From Candidatus Cetobacterium colombiensis (GTDB lineage Bacteria; Fusobacteriota; Fusobacteriia; Fusobacteriales; Fusobacteriaceae): a stretch of DNA of 64,000 nt. Each line of letters starts with the position of its first letter. The first letter of the stretch is position 1. The stretch lies in the NCBI RefSeq assembly GCF_033962415.1, contig NZ_JAVIKH010000009.1:1-64000 (forward strand). The letters are read 5' to 3'. Below are positions 16,290-26,167 of this stretch, in pieces. The notes beneath the pieces are model-generated. The model saw nothing but the letters and a program-made list of their open reading frames with translations, ran no database searches and was not told where the DNA came from. The position numbers and the translations under genes were made by a program.

Positions 16290-18896
16290 TTATAGTGAAT
16301 TTTTTAAAATCTCCTTTATTGTAGCTAAAGCTTCTTTTACTTTTGCTCCATTTTTTCCTCCAGCTTGAGCAAAGTCAGGTCTTCCTCCACCATTTCCTTC
16401 TGCTACTTTTGCTGCTTCTCTTACTAAATCACCAGCTTTTGCTTTACCTATTAAATCTTTTGTTACTCCTACAGCAAATATTGCTTTTTCATTATCTGAT
16501 CCTAAAGCTATAATACAACTTCCTAATTTATCTTTCGCTTTATCTACTATCTCTCTTAATGAATCTGCTTCTTTATCTTTAAAATCTTTTATTAAAACTT
16601 TAACTCCATTTATCTCTTCCACTTCATCAAATAAAGAATTTGCTTCAAATGTAGCTACCTTTGCTTTTAATACTTCAACTTCTTTTGATAAATCTCTAAC
16701 CTCTTCTACAACTTTTTCTGATCTTTCTTCAATTTTATTTAAATCAGTTTTTAAAGTTTTTGCAACTTTCTTCATTGTTTTTTCCATTTCAAAAACAGAA
16801 AGGTATGCTTTATAACTTGTTTGAGCTTCTATTCTTCTTACTCCTGCAGCTACTCCAGCTTCTGAAATAATTTTAAATAATCCTATTTTTCCAATGTTCT
16901 CTATGTGTGTACCTCCACAAAGCTCCATTGAATAATCTCCAATAGATACAACTCTTACTTCATCACCGTATTTATCTCCAAATAAAGCCGTAGCTCCTTT
17001 TGCTTTTGCATCATCCATAGACATAATTTCTGCACTTACTGATGTTGCCATAAAAATTCTTTCATTTACAGCTTTTTCTACTTTTTCAAGCTCTTCTACA
17101 GTTAAAGCTTCATAATGATTAAAGTCAAATCTTAATCTCTCTGCCCCACAAGATGATCCTGCTTGTTGAACGTGATTTCCTAAAACATCTTTTAAAGCTT
17201 GGTGTAATAAGTGTGTTGCAGTATGATTTTTTGCAACCTCTTCTCTTCTAACAGGGTCTACTGCTAAATTTAATAAAGTTCCTTCAACTAATTCTTCTAC
17301 ACCACTTTCAACTTCAACAATATGAGTATAAATCTCCTTTTGTTTTTGAACATCTAAAACTTTAGCTACTAAATTTTCACCTTCTACAATTCCATGGTCT
17401 GATTCTTGTCCTCCAGACTCTGCATAAAATGGTGTTTGATCAAAAATTAAAGCGTATTTGTTATCTCCTAATTCTCTAACACTTAAAAGTGTAGCTGTTG
17501 TCATTAAGTTACAATATCCTGCAAACTCTGTTTTTCCATGTTTATCATAAAGTTCTTCAATAAAACTATCTTGACCTTTTTCCATAACAATAGTTCTTGC
17601 TGATCTAGCTTTTTCTCTTTGCTCTTCCATTTTCTCTAAGAACTCTTCTTTTGAAATAGCTATCTCATTCTCTTCACAAATTTCTTCTGTTAATTCATAA
17701 GGGAATCCATATGTATCATAAAGTTTAAATGCTACTTCTCCAGATAATTTTGTTTCACCTTTTGACTTTATTTCATTTATTTCATTTGTAACTAATTGCA
17801 TCCCTTGGTCTAATGTATTTGAGAATTTTTCCTCTTCAATTTTTACAACTTTTTTAATATGCTCGAGATTTTTTCTTAATTCTGGATATGCACCTTCCAT
17901 TATCTCTACAACTTTATCTACTATTTCATACATGAATAACTCTTTTCTTCCAAGTAATCTTCCATGTCTTACTGCTCTTCTTAAAATTCTTCTTAGAATA
18001 TATCCTCTTCCTTCATTAGATGGTATAACCCCATCATTAATTAAGAAGGTTACTGCTCTTGAGTGATCTGTTATTACTTTTAACGAGAAGTCTTTTTCTG
18101 GACTTTCTCCATATTTAGTATTTGTAAGTCTTCCTGCTTCTTCTACAATTGGGAATAATAAATCTGTTTCAAAGTTATTTGATTTCCCTTGTACCATTGC
18201 TGCAACTCTTTCAAGTCCTGCACCAGTATCTATGTTCTTTTTAGGTAATGGTTGTAATGATCCATCTTCCATTCTATTCCACTCTGTGAAAACTAAGTTC
18301 CATATTTCTATGAATCTATTATCAGTTCCTTCATCACCTAATTTAGAATTTTCATCTCCACCATAAGCTGGTCCTAAATCTACATGTATCTCTGAACATG
18401 GTCCACAAGATCCTGTTGGTCCTGCTGCCCACCAGTTTTCAGACTCTCCCATTCTTACAATTCTTTCTTTTGGAAAATTACATTTTTCTATCCAAATTTT
18501 TTCTGCGTCATCATCTGTAGTAAATACTGAAACCCATAATTTATCTTTATCTAATTTTAAAACTTCTGTTATAAATTCCCAAGACCAAATTATAGCTTCC
18601 TCTCTAAAATAATCTCCAAAAGAGAAGTTTCCTAACATTTCGAAAAAAGTATGGTGTCTTGCTGTTCTACCTACATTTTCTAAATCGTTTGTTCTTATAC
18701 ATTTCTGATAAGTTGTAACTCTTGGTGTTGGAGCCTCTTTTTGTCCTAAAAAATAAGGTTTGAAAGGAACCATTCCCGCAACTGTTAATAACAAAGTTGG
18801 GTCATCTGGAATAAGTGATGCACTTTCAAAGTGCTTATGATTTTTTTCTTCGAAAAATTTTATAAATTTACTTCTAATCTCATTACCTGTTAACAT
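16290..18896 (-). CDS. alaS: Alanyl-tRNA synthetase
   Basis: It charges tRNA-Ala and edits mischarged tRNA. The 868-residue sequence begins MLTGNEIRSKFIKFFEEKNH. It has the class II motifs (VAGMVPFKPYFLG, RHHTFFEMLGNFSFGDYF, NIDTGAGLERVAAMVQG, RRILRRAVRHGR). The editing domain carries the zinc ligands of HTATHLLHQAL and CGGTHIENIGKIG. The C-Ala domain ends with GGRPDFAQAGGKNGAKVKEA. The ATG at 18896 begins the conserved N-terminus and has GGAGG 11 bases upstream. Confidence 0.98.
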   Translation of the reverse strand: MLTGNEIRSKFIKFFEEKNHKHFESASLIPDDPTLLLTVAGMVPFKPYFLGQKEAPTPRVTTYQKCIRTNDLENVGRTARHHTFFEMLGNFSFGDYFREEAIIWSWEFITEVLKLDKDKLWVSVFTTDDDAEKIWIEKCNFPKERIVRMGESENWWAAGPTGSCGPCSEIHVDLGPAYGGDENSKLGDEGTDNRFIEIWNLVFTEWNRMEDGSLQPLPKKNIDTGAGLERVAAMVQGKSNNFETDLLFPIVEEAGRLTNTKYGESPEKDFSLKVITDHSRAVTFLINDGVIPSNEGRGYILRRILRRAVRHGRLLGRKELFMYEIVDKVVEIMEGAYPELRKNLEHIKKVVKIEEEKFSNTLDQGMQLVTNEINEIKSKGETKLSGEVAFKLYDTYGFPYELTEEICEENEIAISKEEFLEKMEEQREKARSARTIVMEKGQDSFIEELYDKHGKTEFAGYCNLMTTATLLSVRELGDNKYALIFDQTPFYAESGGQESDHGIVEGENLVAKVLDVQKQKEIYTHIVEVESGVEELVEGTLLNLAVDPVRREEVAKNHTATHLLHQALKDVLGNHVQQAGSSCGAERLRFDFNHYEALTVEELEKVEKAVNERIFMATSVSAEIMSMDDAKAKGATALFGDKYGDEVRVVSIGDYSMELCGGTHIENIGKIGLFKIISEAGVAAGVRRIEAQTSYKAYLSVFEMEKTMKKVAKTLKTDLNKIEERSEKVVEEVRDLSKEVEVLKAKVATFEANSLFDEVEEINGVKVLIKDFKDKEADSLREIVDKAKDKLGSCIIALGSDNEKAIFAVGVTKDLIGKAKAGDLVREAAKVAEGNGGGRPDFAQAGGKNGAKVKEALATIKEILKNSL

Positions 18897-18931
18897 CTTT
18901 TCTGTTTCCTCCACTGTATTTTAAAATTTAT

Positions 18932-19657
18932 TTAATCTAATTTAAAGTTTTCTCCTAGATATACCTTTTTAGCCATAGAGTTTGAAGCTATTTCTTCAGG
19001 AGTTCCACTTATTAAAACTTTTCCATTTGCCATTATATAGGCTTTTTCTGTAATAGAAAGTGTTTCTCTAACTGAGTGATCTGTTATTAAAATTCCTAAT
19101 CCTCTTTGTTTTAAATATCTTATAATTTGTTGAATATCTTCTACTGCGATTGGATCTACTCCAGCAAAAGGCTCATCTAGCAATATAAAATCTGGATCAT
19201 TAGCTATTGTTCTTGCTATCTCTACCCTTCTTCTCTCTCCTCCTGAAAGAGAATATCCCATAGATTTTGCAACATGTGTTAATTTAAATTCTTCTAAAAG
19301 TTCCTTCATTTTTTTCATTTGCTCTGCTTTTGGTAACCCCTTCATCTCTAATATTGCTAAAATATTATCTTCAACAGAAAGGTTTCTGAATATAGAAGGC
19401 TCTTGAGCTAGATATCCAATTCCCATATCAGCTCTTTTATACATAGGATAATCTGTTATATCCACTTCATTTATGAAAACTTGACCTTTTTCAGGTTTTA
19501 CTATTCCAGTTATCATATAAAATGTTGTTGTTTTTCCCGCACCATTAGGTCCTAGTAATCCTACAATTTCACCTTTTTTTACTTCTATACTTACATCTTT
19601 AACCACTTGTCTTTTTTTGTAACTTTTACATAATCCTTGAGCTACTATACTTCTCAT
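18932..19657 (-). CDS. lptB: LPS export ABC transporter ATP-binding protein LptB
   Basis: The cytoplasmic ATPase that powers LPS extraction by LptF/LptG. At 241 residues it has Walker [17 protein letters not shown] (about 35-50), the Q-loop in [17 protein letters not shown], signature [14 protein letters not shown] and Walker [16 protein letters not shown], with the switch His in [10 protein letters not shown]. The LptB subtype is indicated by NILAILE after the Q-loop and by linkage to the OstA-repeat protein, whose stop is 9 bases upstream. Confidence 0.96.
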   Translation of the reverse strand: MRSIVAQGLCKSYKKRQVVKDVSIEVKKGEIVGLLGPNGAGKTTTFYMITGIVKPEKGQVFINEVDITDYPMYKRADMGIGYLAQEPSIFRNLSVEDNILAILEMKGLPKAEQMKKMKELLEEFKLTHVAKSMGYSLSGGERRRVEIARTIANDPDFILLDEPFAGVDPIAVEDIQQIIRYLKQRGLGILITDHSVRETLSITEKAYIMANGKVLISGTPEEIASNSMAKKVYLGENFKLD

Positions 19658-19666
19658 AGGTTCTCC

Positions 19667-22423
19667 TTATTTTTTCAAAATTTTATTGTATCCTGAATTT
19701 ACTTTATTTATATCTATTACATTTCTACTTTCATTTGCTTTATAATCTACAAAAACATTTCCTCTAGCTTTTACTTTATTTGTTTTTGTATTATAATCAG
19801 CTTCATCGGCTGTTATAATTGATTCTCCATCATCCACATAAACATTATTTCTTAACTCTACTAAATTTTCTTTATTTTTTATTTTTGCTTTTGTTGAAGT
19901 TGCATTTAAAGTTTTATCTTTAGACTTTCTTACAATAACCACTTTTCCAACTAAATCAATTACTTCTGTATTTAGATTTCCATTCATCATATTTGATGTA
20001 ACTGTTGTTACCGTTCCATCCTTATCTTTTAAAACTGCCTTTGTATTATCTTTACCAAAAACTAATTTTTTTTCTGGTTGTATTTCTAAATAATCTGAAT
20101 ATAAAGTAGTTCCTTCTTTTTCTATAACAGCATTTTTTCTAATTTCAACTCTTTGAATTCTATTTTTGCCATCATTGTCTTTTTTGAAATAAGCTCTTAC
20201 AAAATCACCTTTAAAGTTTACAGGAACTCCATCTTGATAAATTCTTCCTGAAACATTTCCTATAAAGTCTAAATTCATATTATCTAAAGTACCATCTACA
20301 GAATCACCTTTAAACTCTTCATTTAATTTAGATTTTATTAATACATCTTTTCCAGTTAAATGACTTGTTTTTTTATCTAAAGTACCATTCTGTCCATATA
20401 TATCATATTCATTATATTTAATAACAAATGGTTTTGGAGATTTTGCTATTTCCGTATTCTTATTGTATTCTAATTGATTACCTTTTATAGTCGATTTTTC
20501 ATCTTTAATCTCTGCATTTTTCTCTAAGATAATATTTCCTTCATTAGTAAAGTACTTTATTATATCACTTTTTAATGCATTCTTCATGTCTTTTCCTGTA
20601 AAATTTTCACCTGTCAATATTTTTTTATCTGTTTGATATACACCATTGTACATTTTCCCTGAACTTTTTTTGACAGTATCTTCAAATGTAATCTCTCCAG
20701 GTATAAACACTTTGCCTTCTTTTATTTCATAATCTGCTGAATTTGCATTAGCTACAATATCTCCACTTGTTAAAACAAGCTTATCTTTTACCTTTACAAA
20801 CTCATTTTGCTTAAATTCTCCAGTTGAAGAAACTATTTTTGTTTCTCCTTTTTTATCAAATGCCACTAAATCTTTTTCAACATTTCCTATTCCAGTTTTT
20901 TGATTAAAATCTAAATTTACTCCCTCGATTATATTATCTTTTCCCACATATTTAAATGCTCCAAAAGATTTAAATACCTCAGTCGTTAAATTATATTCTC
21001 CTTTTAATCCTTCGAAAGTGTCTTTATCTTTTCTTCTTTTCAAAGTATATTTTTCTGGAAGGTATACATATCCTTTTTTTCCTAAATAATCTATCTTTTG
21101 ACTTTCAAAAATGTAATCAGAATCTTCAAAATATGCATTCCCTTGAACTAAGTAACTGTCTTCTTCTCTATCAAAATCTACTCTATCTCCTGAAGCATAC
21201 TGATTATCTAAAAGATTTTTTATATTTCCTTTTATAACATAACCTTTCCCTGTGTTTTTATTATAAAAGAAACTTTGTCCCTTACTTTCATACTTTTCAC
21301 TAAAATAAGTATATCCATCTTTTAAGTATAATTCTCCAGTTTCTGTTAGATATATTAAGTTTTTAGTTAAAATTTTATTTTCTAGACTTGTGTACTCTAT
21401 ATTTTTATCTCCAATTAACTCTAATTCTTTTGTATCAGTTGAGTATATTGCCATATCAGCTAACAATTTTCCACCTGATGTATCACTTCCTTCTACGTCT
21501 CCTTTAACTACAAACTTTTTAGTAATTTTATTATATACTCCATCGTTCCCTTTAAAAGAGTAAATACCATTAGTTCCATCAATTTTTCCATTAAAATTTA
21601 TATTATCTCCACCATCTGAAGTAATACTTTCCATGTTTATTTTATAACCATCCGCTAAAATATATACATTTTTGCTTATTTTAAAAGCTTCTGTTTTATC
21701 ATTTAAAACTAAATCATCTCCATATAGCTTAATTCCATTGTAATCCATCATAAAAGAATTTGAAGTTGTTAATAAATTAGTTTTTGTGTCGTACTTTAGT
21801 CCCTTAAAATCTCCACTTAATATTCCCGAACCATCTCCAAAATCAGTTCCTGATAAGAAAGCATTTCCTTCTATATTAACTATTTTATCTTGGTCATTAT
21901 ATTTTGCATCTTCTGCAGATAAAGTAACATTTTTTGTTTTGAATTTAACATCACCTGACAAAAAAACATTCTCCATTTTTGTATCACTTTTAAAGTTTTT
22001 TCCAGATATTTCTATTCCTTCTTCTTTGTTTATTGCTTTTACTCCAACATTTGATTCCACTTCGCCTTTTTCTTTATTATATTTAGCTTCTTGTGTTTCA
22101 AATTCCCATCCATTTAAACTTTTCCCAAAAATATTAGTTTTTAATAACAGATTCTTTCCTGCATCTACTAATGCATTATCTCCTGTTAAAGTCATTCCAT
22201 TTAGAATAGCTTTAGCTTTTTCAAACATTGTTTCATCTGTTTTTAAGAAATCTTTTTGTTTATCTGCTTCTATATGATATCCATCTGTATCATATACTGC
22301 TCCAGTGGTCTCTATAACTTCATCTTTTTTTTCTACTTTTTTTTCATCACCGAAATAATTTAAATATCCCAAAACCAATAATGCAGCTATAACAATTTTA
22401 TAAGCTAATTTCTTTTTATTCAT
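19667..22423 (-). CDS. Very large LptC/LptA-like OstA-repeat protein, probable LPS periplasmic bridge
   Basis: A 918-residue protein with one N-terminal membrane anchor (about residues 6-22, LAYKIVIAALLVLGYLN). The rest, about 890 residues, is made of short amphipathic beta repeats. The unit seen again and again is 'nGvklyGDdlvlnd...' then '...aKYN...KGEVE...GNVfl', the OstA/LptA jelly-roll pattern. Examples are ENVFLSGDVKFKTKNVTLSA near 150, NAVIEKEGTTLYSDYLEIQP near 765 and the closing NVYVDDGESIITADEADYNT near 870. Normal LptC and LptA are each about 185-190 residues. The location 9 bases before lptB and the single anchor suggest it does the work of LptC and a chain of LptA units. The bridging function is inferred. 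Confidence 0.75.
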   Translation of the reverse strand: MNKKKLAYKIVIAALLVLGYLNYFGDEKKVEKKDEVIETTGAVYDTDGYHIEADKQKDFLKTDETMFEKAKAILNGMTLTGDNALVDAGKNLLLKTNIFGKSLNGWEFETQEAKYNKEKGEVESNVGVKAINKEEGIEISGKNFKSDTKMENVFLSGDVKFKTKNVTLSAEDAKYNDQDKIVNIEGNAFLSGTDFGDGSGILSGDFKGLKYDTKTNLLTTSNSFMMDYNGIKLYGDDLVLNDKTEAFKISKNVYILADGYKINMESITSDGGDNINFNGKIDGTNGIYSFKGNDGVYNKITKKFVVKGDVEGSDTSGGKLLADMAIYSTDTKELELIGDKNIEYTSLENKILTKNLIYLTETGELYLKDGYTYFSEKYESKGQSFFYNKNTGKGYVIKGNIKNLLDNQYASGDRVDFDREEDSYLVQGNAYFEDSDYIFESQKIDYLGKKGYVYLPEKYTLKRRKDKDTFEGLKGEYNLTTEVFKSFGAFKYVGKDNIIEGVNLDFNQKTGIGNVEKDLVAFDKKGETKIVSSTGEFKQNEFVKVKDKLVLTSGDIVANANSADYEIKEGKVFIPGEITFEDTVKKSSGKMYNGVYQTDKKILTGENFTGKDMKNALKSDIIKYFTNEGNIILEKNAEIKDEKSTIKGNQLEYNKNTEIAKSPKPFVIKYNEYDIYGQNGTLDKKTSHLTGKDVLIKSKLNEEFKGDSVDGTLDNMNLDFIGNVSGRIYQDGVPVNFKGDFVRAYFKKDNDGKNRIQRVEIRKNAVIEKEGTTLYSDYLEIQPEKKLVFGKDNTKAVLKDKDGTVTTVTSNMMNGNLNTEVIDLVGKVVIVRKSKDKTLNATSTKAKIKNKENLVELRNNVYVDDGESIITADEADYNTKTNKVKARGNVFVDYKANESRNVIDINKVNSGYNKILKK

Positions 22424-22431
22424 ACTCCCTC

Positions 22432-25056
22432 CTAGTTTAAGATACGTTTTAATTCATTTAACTTTAAAAAAGCATCCATTGGTGTCATTTTATCTAGCTC
22501 TATTTCCTTTAAAAGACGTAATGCTATTCTTTCTTCATTTTCCAATTGTACTATATTTTCTTCTATTTTTTTTACAGGTTCCTCTTTTATTTCAGGCTCA
22601 AAATCACCAAATAATATAAGTTGCTCTTTCTTAACTTTTTTTTCAATTATCATTTTTCTTTCTTCTAAAACTTTTAGCATCTCTTTAGCTCTTTCTAAAA
22701 TTTCTTTAGGAAGTCCCGCTAATCTTGCAACTTCTATTCCATACGATTTATCTGCTCCACCTTTTACAATCTCTCTTAAAAATACAATTTCTTTTTCATC
22801 CTCTTTAACTTCTATTCTAAAATTAGTAGATTTATTTAACTTTGATTCTAATTGAGTTAGTTCATGATAATGTGTGGCAAAAATTGTTTTTGCTTTTATG
22901 TTATCATGAATATATTCTGTTATTGCAGTTGCAATGGAAATTCCATCAAAAGTTGAAGTTCCTCTTCCAATTTCATCTAATATGATAAATGAATCCTTTG
23001 TTGAACTATTAACTATATTCGCAACTTCACTCATCTCTAACATAAATGTAGATTGTCCTGTAACTAAATCATCACTTGCTCCAATTCTTGTAAAAATTTT
23101 ATCCACAATTCCTATTTTAGCATATTCTGCTGGTACATAACACCCCATATGTGCCATAATTAAAATTAAAGCTACTTGCTTCATATAAGTAGACTTTCCC
23201 GACATATTCGGTCCTGTTAATATTATCAAGTTTTTCTCACTATTTAAAACTATACTATTTTTTATAAATTTTTCTTTTCCTACTAACTGTTCAACAATTG
23301 GATGTCTTCCGCCTATTATTTCAATATCTCCATCTGTTGTTATTTCTGGCTTTATATATCCATTTTTAGTAGCGATATGTGCCAAGTTAGCAACCACATC
23401 TAAATAAGCTAATTTATAAGCTAATTCATGTAATATATTTTTATAATTTTTTATTTTTTCCGAAATCTCTTTAAAGAGAATATATTCTAAATTTTCTATT
23501 TTATCTTTTGCATTTAAAACTTTTTCTTCATAAATTTTTAAATCTTCTACAATATACCTCTCTGCGTTGGCCAATGTCTGCTTTCTTATATAATAATCTG
23601 GAACTAAATGAATATTTGCCTTTGTTATCTCTATAAAATATCCAAAAACTTTATTGTATTTTATTTTTAAACCTTTTATTCCAGTTTTTTCTCTTTCTCT
23701 GTTTTCTATTTCTAAAATTGTATCTTTTCCATTATTAGATATATTATGTAGTTCATCTAATTCAGAATTATATCCAGATTTTATTAATCCACCTTCTCTT
23801 ATTGAAAATGGAACTTCATCTTTTATAGACTCTTCAATTAAATTAAAAATCTCAACTAACTCATTTAAAGAGATTTCAAAAATTGGATTACCGCTCAAAA
23901 TTTTATATACTTCTAAACTATTATATATTGATTTTTTTAAAGCTACTAAATCTCTAGCATTTTCATTTCCTAAAACAAGTTTTCCAATTATTCTTTCAAT
24001 ATCATATATTTCTTTTAATTTTTCTCTTACTTCTTCTCTTAAAAGTACGTTTTCATAGAAAAATTGAATATCTTTTTGTCTATCTAAAATTACTTCTTTT
24101 GAAGTAGAAGGATTTTTTAAAAAATGTTTTAATAATCTGCTTCCCATAGAACTTTTACAGCTATCTAAAACCCATTGTAATGTTCCTAAAACTCCATTTT
24201 CTTTATTCGATGCAACTATATCTAAATTCCTTTGAGTGGTTAGATTTAGTTCCATTACCTCTTCACTTCCACTATATATTATCTTATCAACAGGTATTTC
24301 ATTACCTTTTTGTAAGTCTAAAACATAATCTAAAACCATTGCTGCTGCTTCTGTGGCTAAAGCTTTGCCATTTAAATCAAAACTATCTAACGAAATAACT
24401 TTAAAGTAATTTTTTAAAAACTCTTCGCTTTTTCTAACTTTTAAACAAGAATTTATATTGATTCTATTAAGCTGAGCAAATTGCTTTAATTCTTTTTCTA
24501 AAACTGGATATGAATTCTCATCTATTAAAACCTCTCTGGGAGATATTTTATTTATTTCACCTAAAAGTCTATATATATAATCATCTGTTTTTTTCTTTTC
24601 ATTAGCTACAAATTCACCAGTCGTTATATCTATATATGTTAATCCTATTAAATCTTTTTTTATAACGATTCCCATTAAATAGTTATTACTTTTTTCATCT
24701 AAATATTCTGTATCTATTATTGTTCCAGGAGTTATTACTCTAACAACTTCTCTTTTTACTATACCTTTTGTTGTCTTTGGATCCTCAACTTGCTCACAAA
24801 TAGCGACTTTGTAGCCTTTAGCCACAAGTTTGCCTATATAACCTGAAGATGAATGATAAGGTATTCCTGCTAAAGGCACCTCTATGCCCTTCTCTTTATT
24901 TCTACTTGTTAAAGTTAAACCAAGTTCTTTTGAAACTATCACAGCATCTTCAAAAAACATTTCATAAAAATCACCTAATCTAAAAAATAAAATGTTTTCT
25001 TGGTTTTCTTTTTTTATTTCTTTATATTGAGCCATTAATGGCGTATCTGCTGACAA
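22432..25056 (-). CDS. mutS: DNA mismatch repair protein MutS
   Basis: It recognises mismatches and small loops and recruits MutL. The 874-residue protein has the mismatch-reading FRLGDFYEMFFEDA motif (Phe-x-Glu, about residues 25-38) and a lever/clamp region. The ATPase has Walker A ILTGPNMSGKSTYMKQVALI, SGQSTFMLEMSE-type signal (TGQSTFMLEM) and FIILDEIGRGTSTFDGISIA. The C-terminus ends LKLNELKRILN. It starts with TTG: the N-terminus TPLMAQYKEIK matches the family's TPMMxQY pattern and AAGGAG lies about 10 bases upstream. No mutL is adjacent. Confidence 0.96.
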   Translation of the reverse strand: MSADTPLMAQYKEIKKENQENILFFRLGDFYEMFFEDAVIVSKELGLTLTSRNKEKGIEVPLAGIPYHSSSGYIGKLVAKGYKVAICEQVEDPKTTKGIVKREVVRVITPGTIIDTEYLDEKSNNYLMGIVIKKDLIGLTYIDITTGEFVANEKKKTDDYIYRLLGEINKISPREVLIDENSYPVLEKELKQFAQLNRININSCLKVRKSEEFLKNYFKVISLDSFDLNGKALATEAAAMVLDYVLDLQKGNEIPVDKIIYSGSEEVMELNLTTQRNLDIVASNKENGVLGTLQWVLDSCKSSMGSRLLKHFLKNPSTSKEVILDRQKDIQFFYENVLLREEVREKLKEIYDIERIIGKLVLGNENARDLVALKKSIYNSLEVYKILSGNPIFEISLNELVEIFNLIEESIKDEVPFSIREGGLIKSGYNSELDELHNISNNGKDTILEIENREREKTGIKGLKIKYNKVFGYFIEITKANIHLVPDYYIRKQTLANAERYIVEDLKIYEEKVLNAKDKIENLEYILFKEISEKIKNYKNILHELAYKLAYLDVVANLAHIATKNGYIKPEITTDGDIEIIGGRHPIVEQLVGKEKFIKNSIVLNSEKNLIILTGPNMSGKSTYMKQVALILIMAHMGCYVPAEYAKIGIVDKIFTRIGASDDLVTGQSTFMLEMSEVANIVNSSTKDSFIILDEIGRGTSTFDGISIATAITEYIHDNIKAKTIFATHYHELTQLESKLNKSTNFRIEVKEDEKEIVFLREIVKGGADKSYGIEVARLAGLPKEILERAKEMLKVLEERKMIIEKKVKKEQLILFGDFEPEIKEEPVKKIEENIVQLENEERIALRLLKEIELDKMTPMDAFLKLNELKRILN

Positions 25057-25070
25057 AAAATCACATCTCC

Positions 25071-26009
25071 TTACTTTAAGTTTTCCTTCGCTTTTTCTAA
25101 TAGTTCTATTAACTCATCATAGCTTTCTATTTGGTTTATAGCACCTTTTAAAGCTGCTCCATTTCTTACTCCTTTTAAATACCAACATAAATGTTTTCTT
25201 AACTCAAATAAGAATTTTTTATTAGGATTGTCTAACTTCCCTTGAAGAGCATGCTTAATAGCCATATCTAATCTCATTTCTGGAGTAACAATTGTTTCAA
25301 TATGACCAGTTTCAAACTTTTCTTTTATTTGTTTTACTAACCAAGGATTTCCACAAATTCCTCTAGCTAACATTATTCCATCCACACCTGAATATTTTAC
25401 TTTCTCATATGCATCTTCAGCTGTAAATATATCTCCGTTACCTATAACTTCTATATTTACATTTTCTTTAACTTCTTTTATTAAATCCCAATCAGCAGTT
25501 CCACTATACATTTGCTCTCTTGTTCTACCGTGAATTGTTATATGTTTACATCCAGCTTCTTCAGCTATTTTACCTACTAATTTATGTTGCTTTAAACCTT
25601 TATATCCTACTCTTGTTTTTAGGGATAAGTCTACATCATCTGCAATGTTATCTCTTATTTCACACAGAATTCTCTTAATATGATCTGGATCTTCTAATAG
25701 AGCTGCTCCATAACCATTTTTTATAATTTTGTTAACAGGACATCCTGCATTTACATCAATATGTTTTACACCTAATTCTTCAGTTATATATTTTGCACTA
25801 TGTACCATTTTTTCAATATCTTTACCAAAAATCTGTACAGCTTCCCCTTCTCTAATTCTTAATATTTGATTTAATGTTTTCTCATTTTCCATTTCTAAAG
25901 CATTTATACTAACCATTTCCGTAAACATAAGATCTGGTTTATATTCATCCAATATTCCTCTAAATGTATAATCTGTAACTCCTGCTAAAGGAGCAATATA
26001 TATCTTCAT
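25071..26009 (-). CDS. tRNA-dihydrouridine synthase
   Basis: An FMN-dependent enzyme reducing uridines in tRNA D-loops. The 312-residue sequence has MKIYIAPLAGVTDYTFR at the start and FTEMVSINAL. The Dus signature VDVNAGCP-type motif appears as HIDVNAGCPVNKIIKNGYGA, where Cys is the general acid. KTRVGYKGLK, HGRTREQMYSGTADW and VIGNGDIFTAEDA complete the barrel. It fits the DusB-like bacterial group, but the exact position modified cannot be told. It precedes mutS by 14 bases. Confidence 0.93.
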   Translation of the reverse strand: MKIYIAPLAGVTDYTFRGILDEYKPDLMFTEMVSINALEMENEKTLNQILRIREGEAVQIFGKDIEKMVHSAKYITEELGVKHIDVNAGCPVNKIIKNGYGAALLEDPDHIKRILCEIRDNIADDVDLSLKTRVGYKGLKQHKLVGKIAEEAGCKHITIHGRTREQMYSGTADWDLIKEVKENVNIEVIGNGDIFTAEDAYEKVKYSGVDGIMLARGICGNPWLVKQIKEKFETGHIETIVTPEMRLDMAIKHALQGKLDNPNKKFLFELRKHLCWYLKGVRNGAALKGAINQIESYDELIELLEKAKENLK

Positions 26010-26140
26010 TTTACCTCCAAAATAACACTTTGTTATCCAAAAATTTTACCATATTTTCAATAGTTTTTCAATGTTAAATAGGCCCTAGCAAACCTATCTT
26101 AAATTTAATCCCATTACATAAAATTATAACACAAAATTTA

Positions 26141-26167
26141 AAATACCCCAAAAATTTGGGGTATTTT
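26141..26167 (-). terminator. Terminator of tsaD
   Basis: A 12-bp perfect stem AAATACCCCAAA/TTTGGGGTATTT with a two-base loop begins at the tsaD stop codon. It is A-rich before and T-rich after on either strand. The remaining 26010-26140 spacer holds no other recognisable element. Confidence 0.85.

Noticed and set aside
21786..22277. 163-codon open frame on the plus strand inside the OstA-repeat gene
   Set aside because: It is a shadow of the minus-strand reading frame; no ribosome-binding site, and the composition follows the antisense of the beta-repeat gene.
26010..26140. Search for a tRNA or small RNA in the dus/tsaD spacer
   Set aside because: No cloverleaf, no T-loop consensus and no promoter-terminator pair specific to it.
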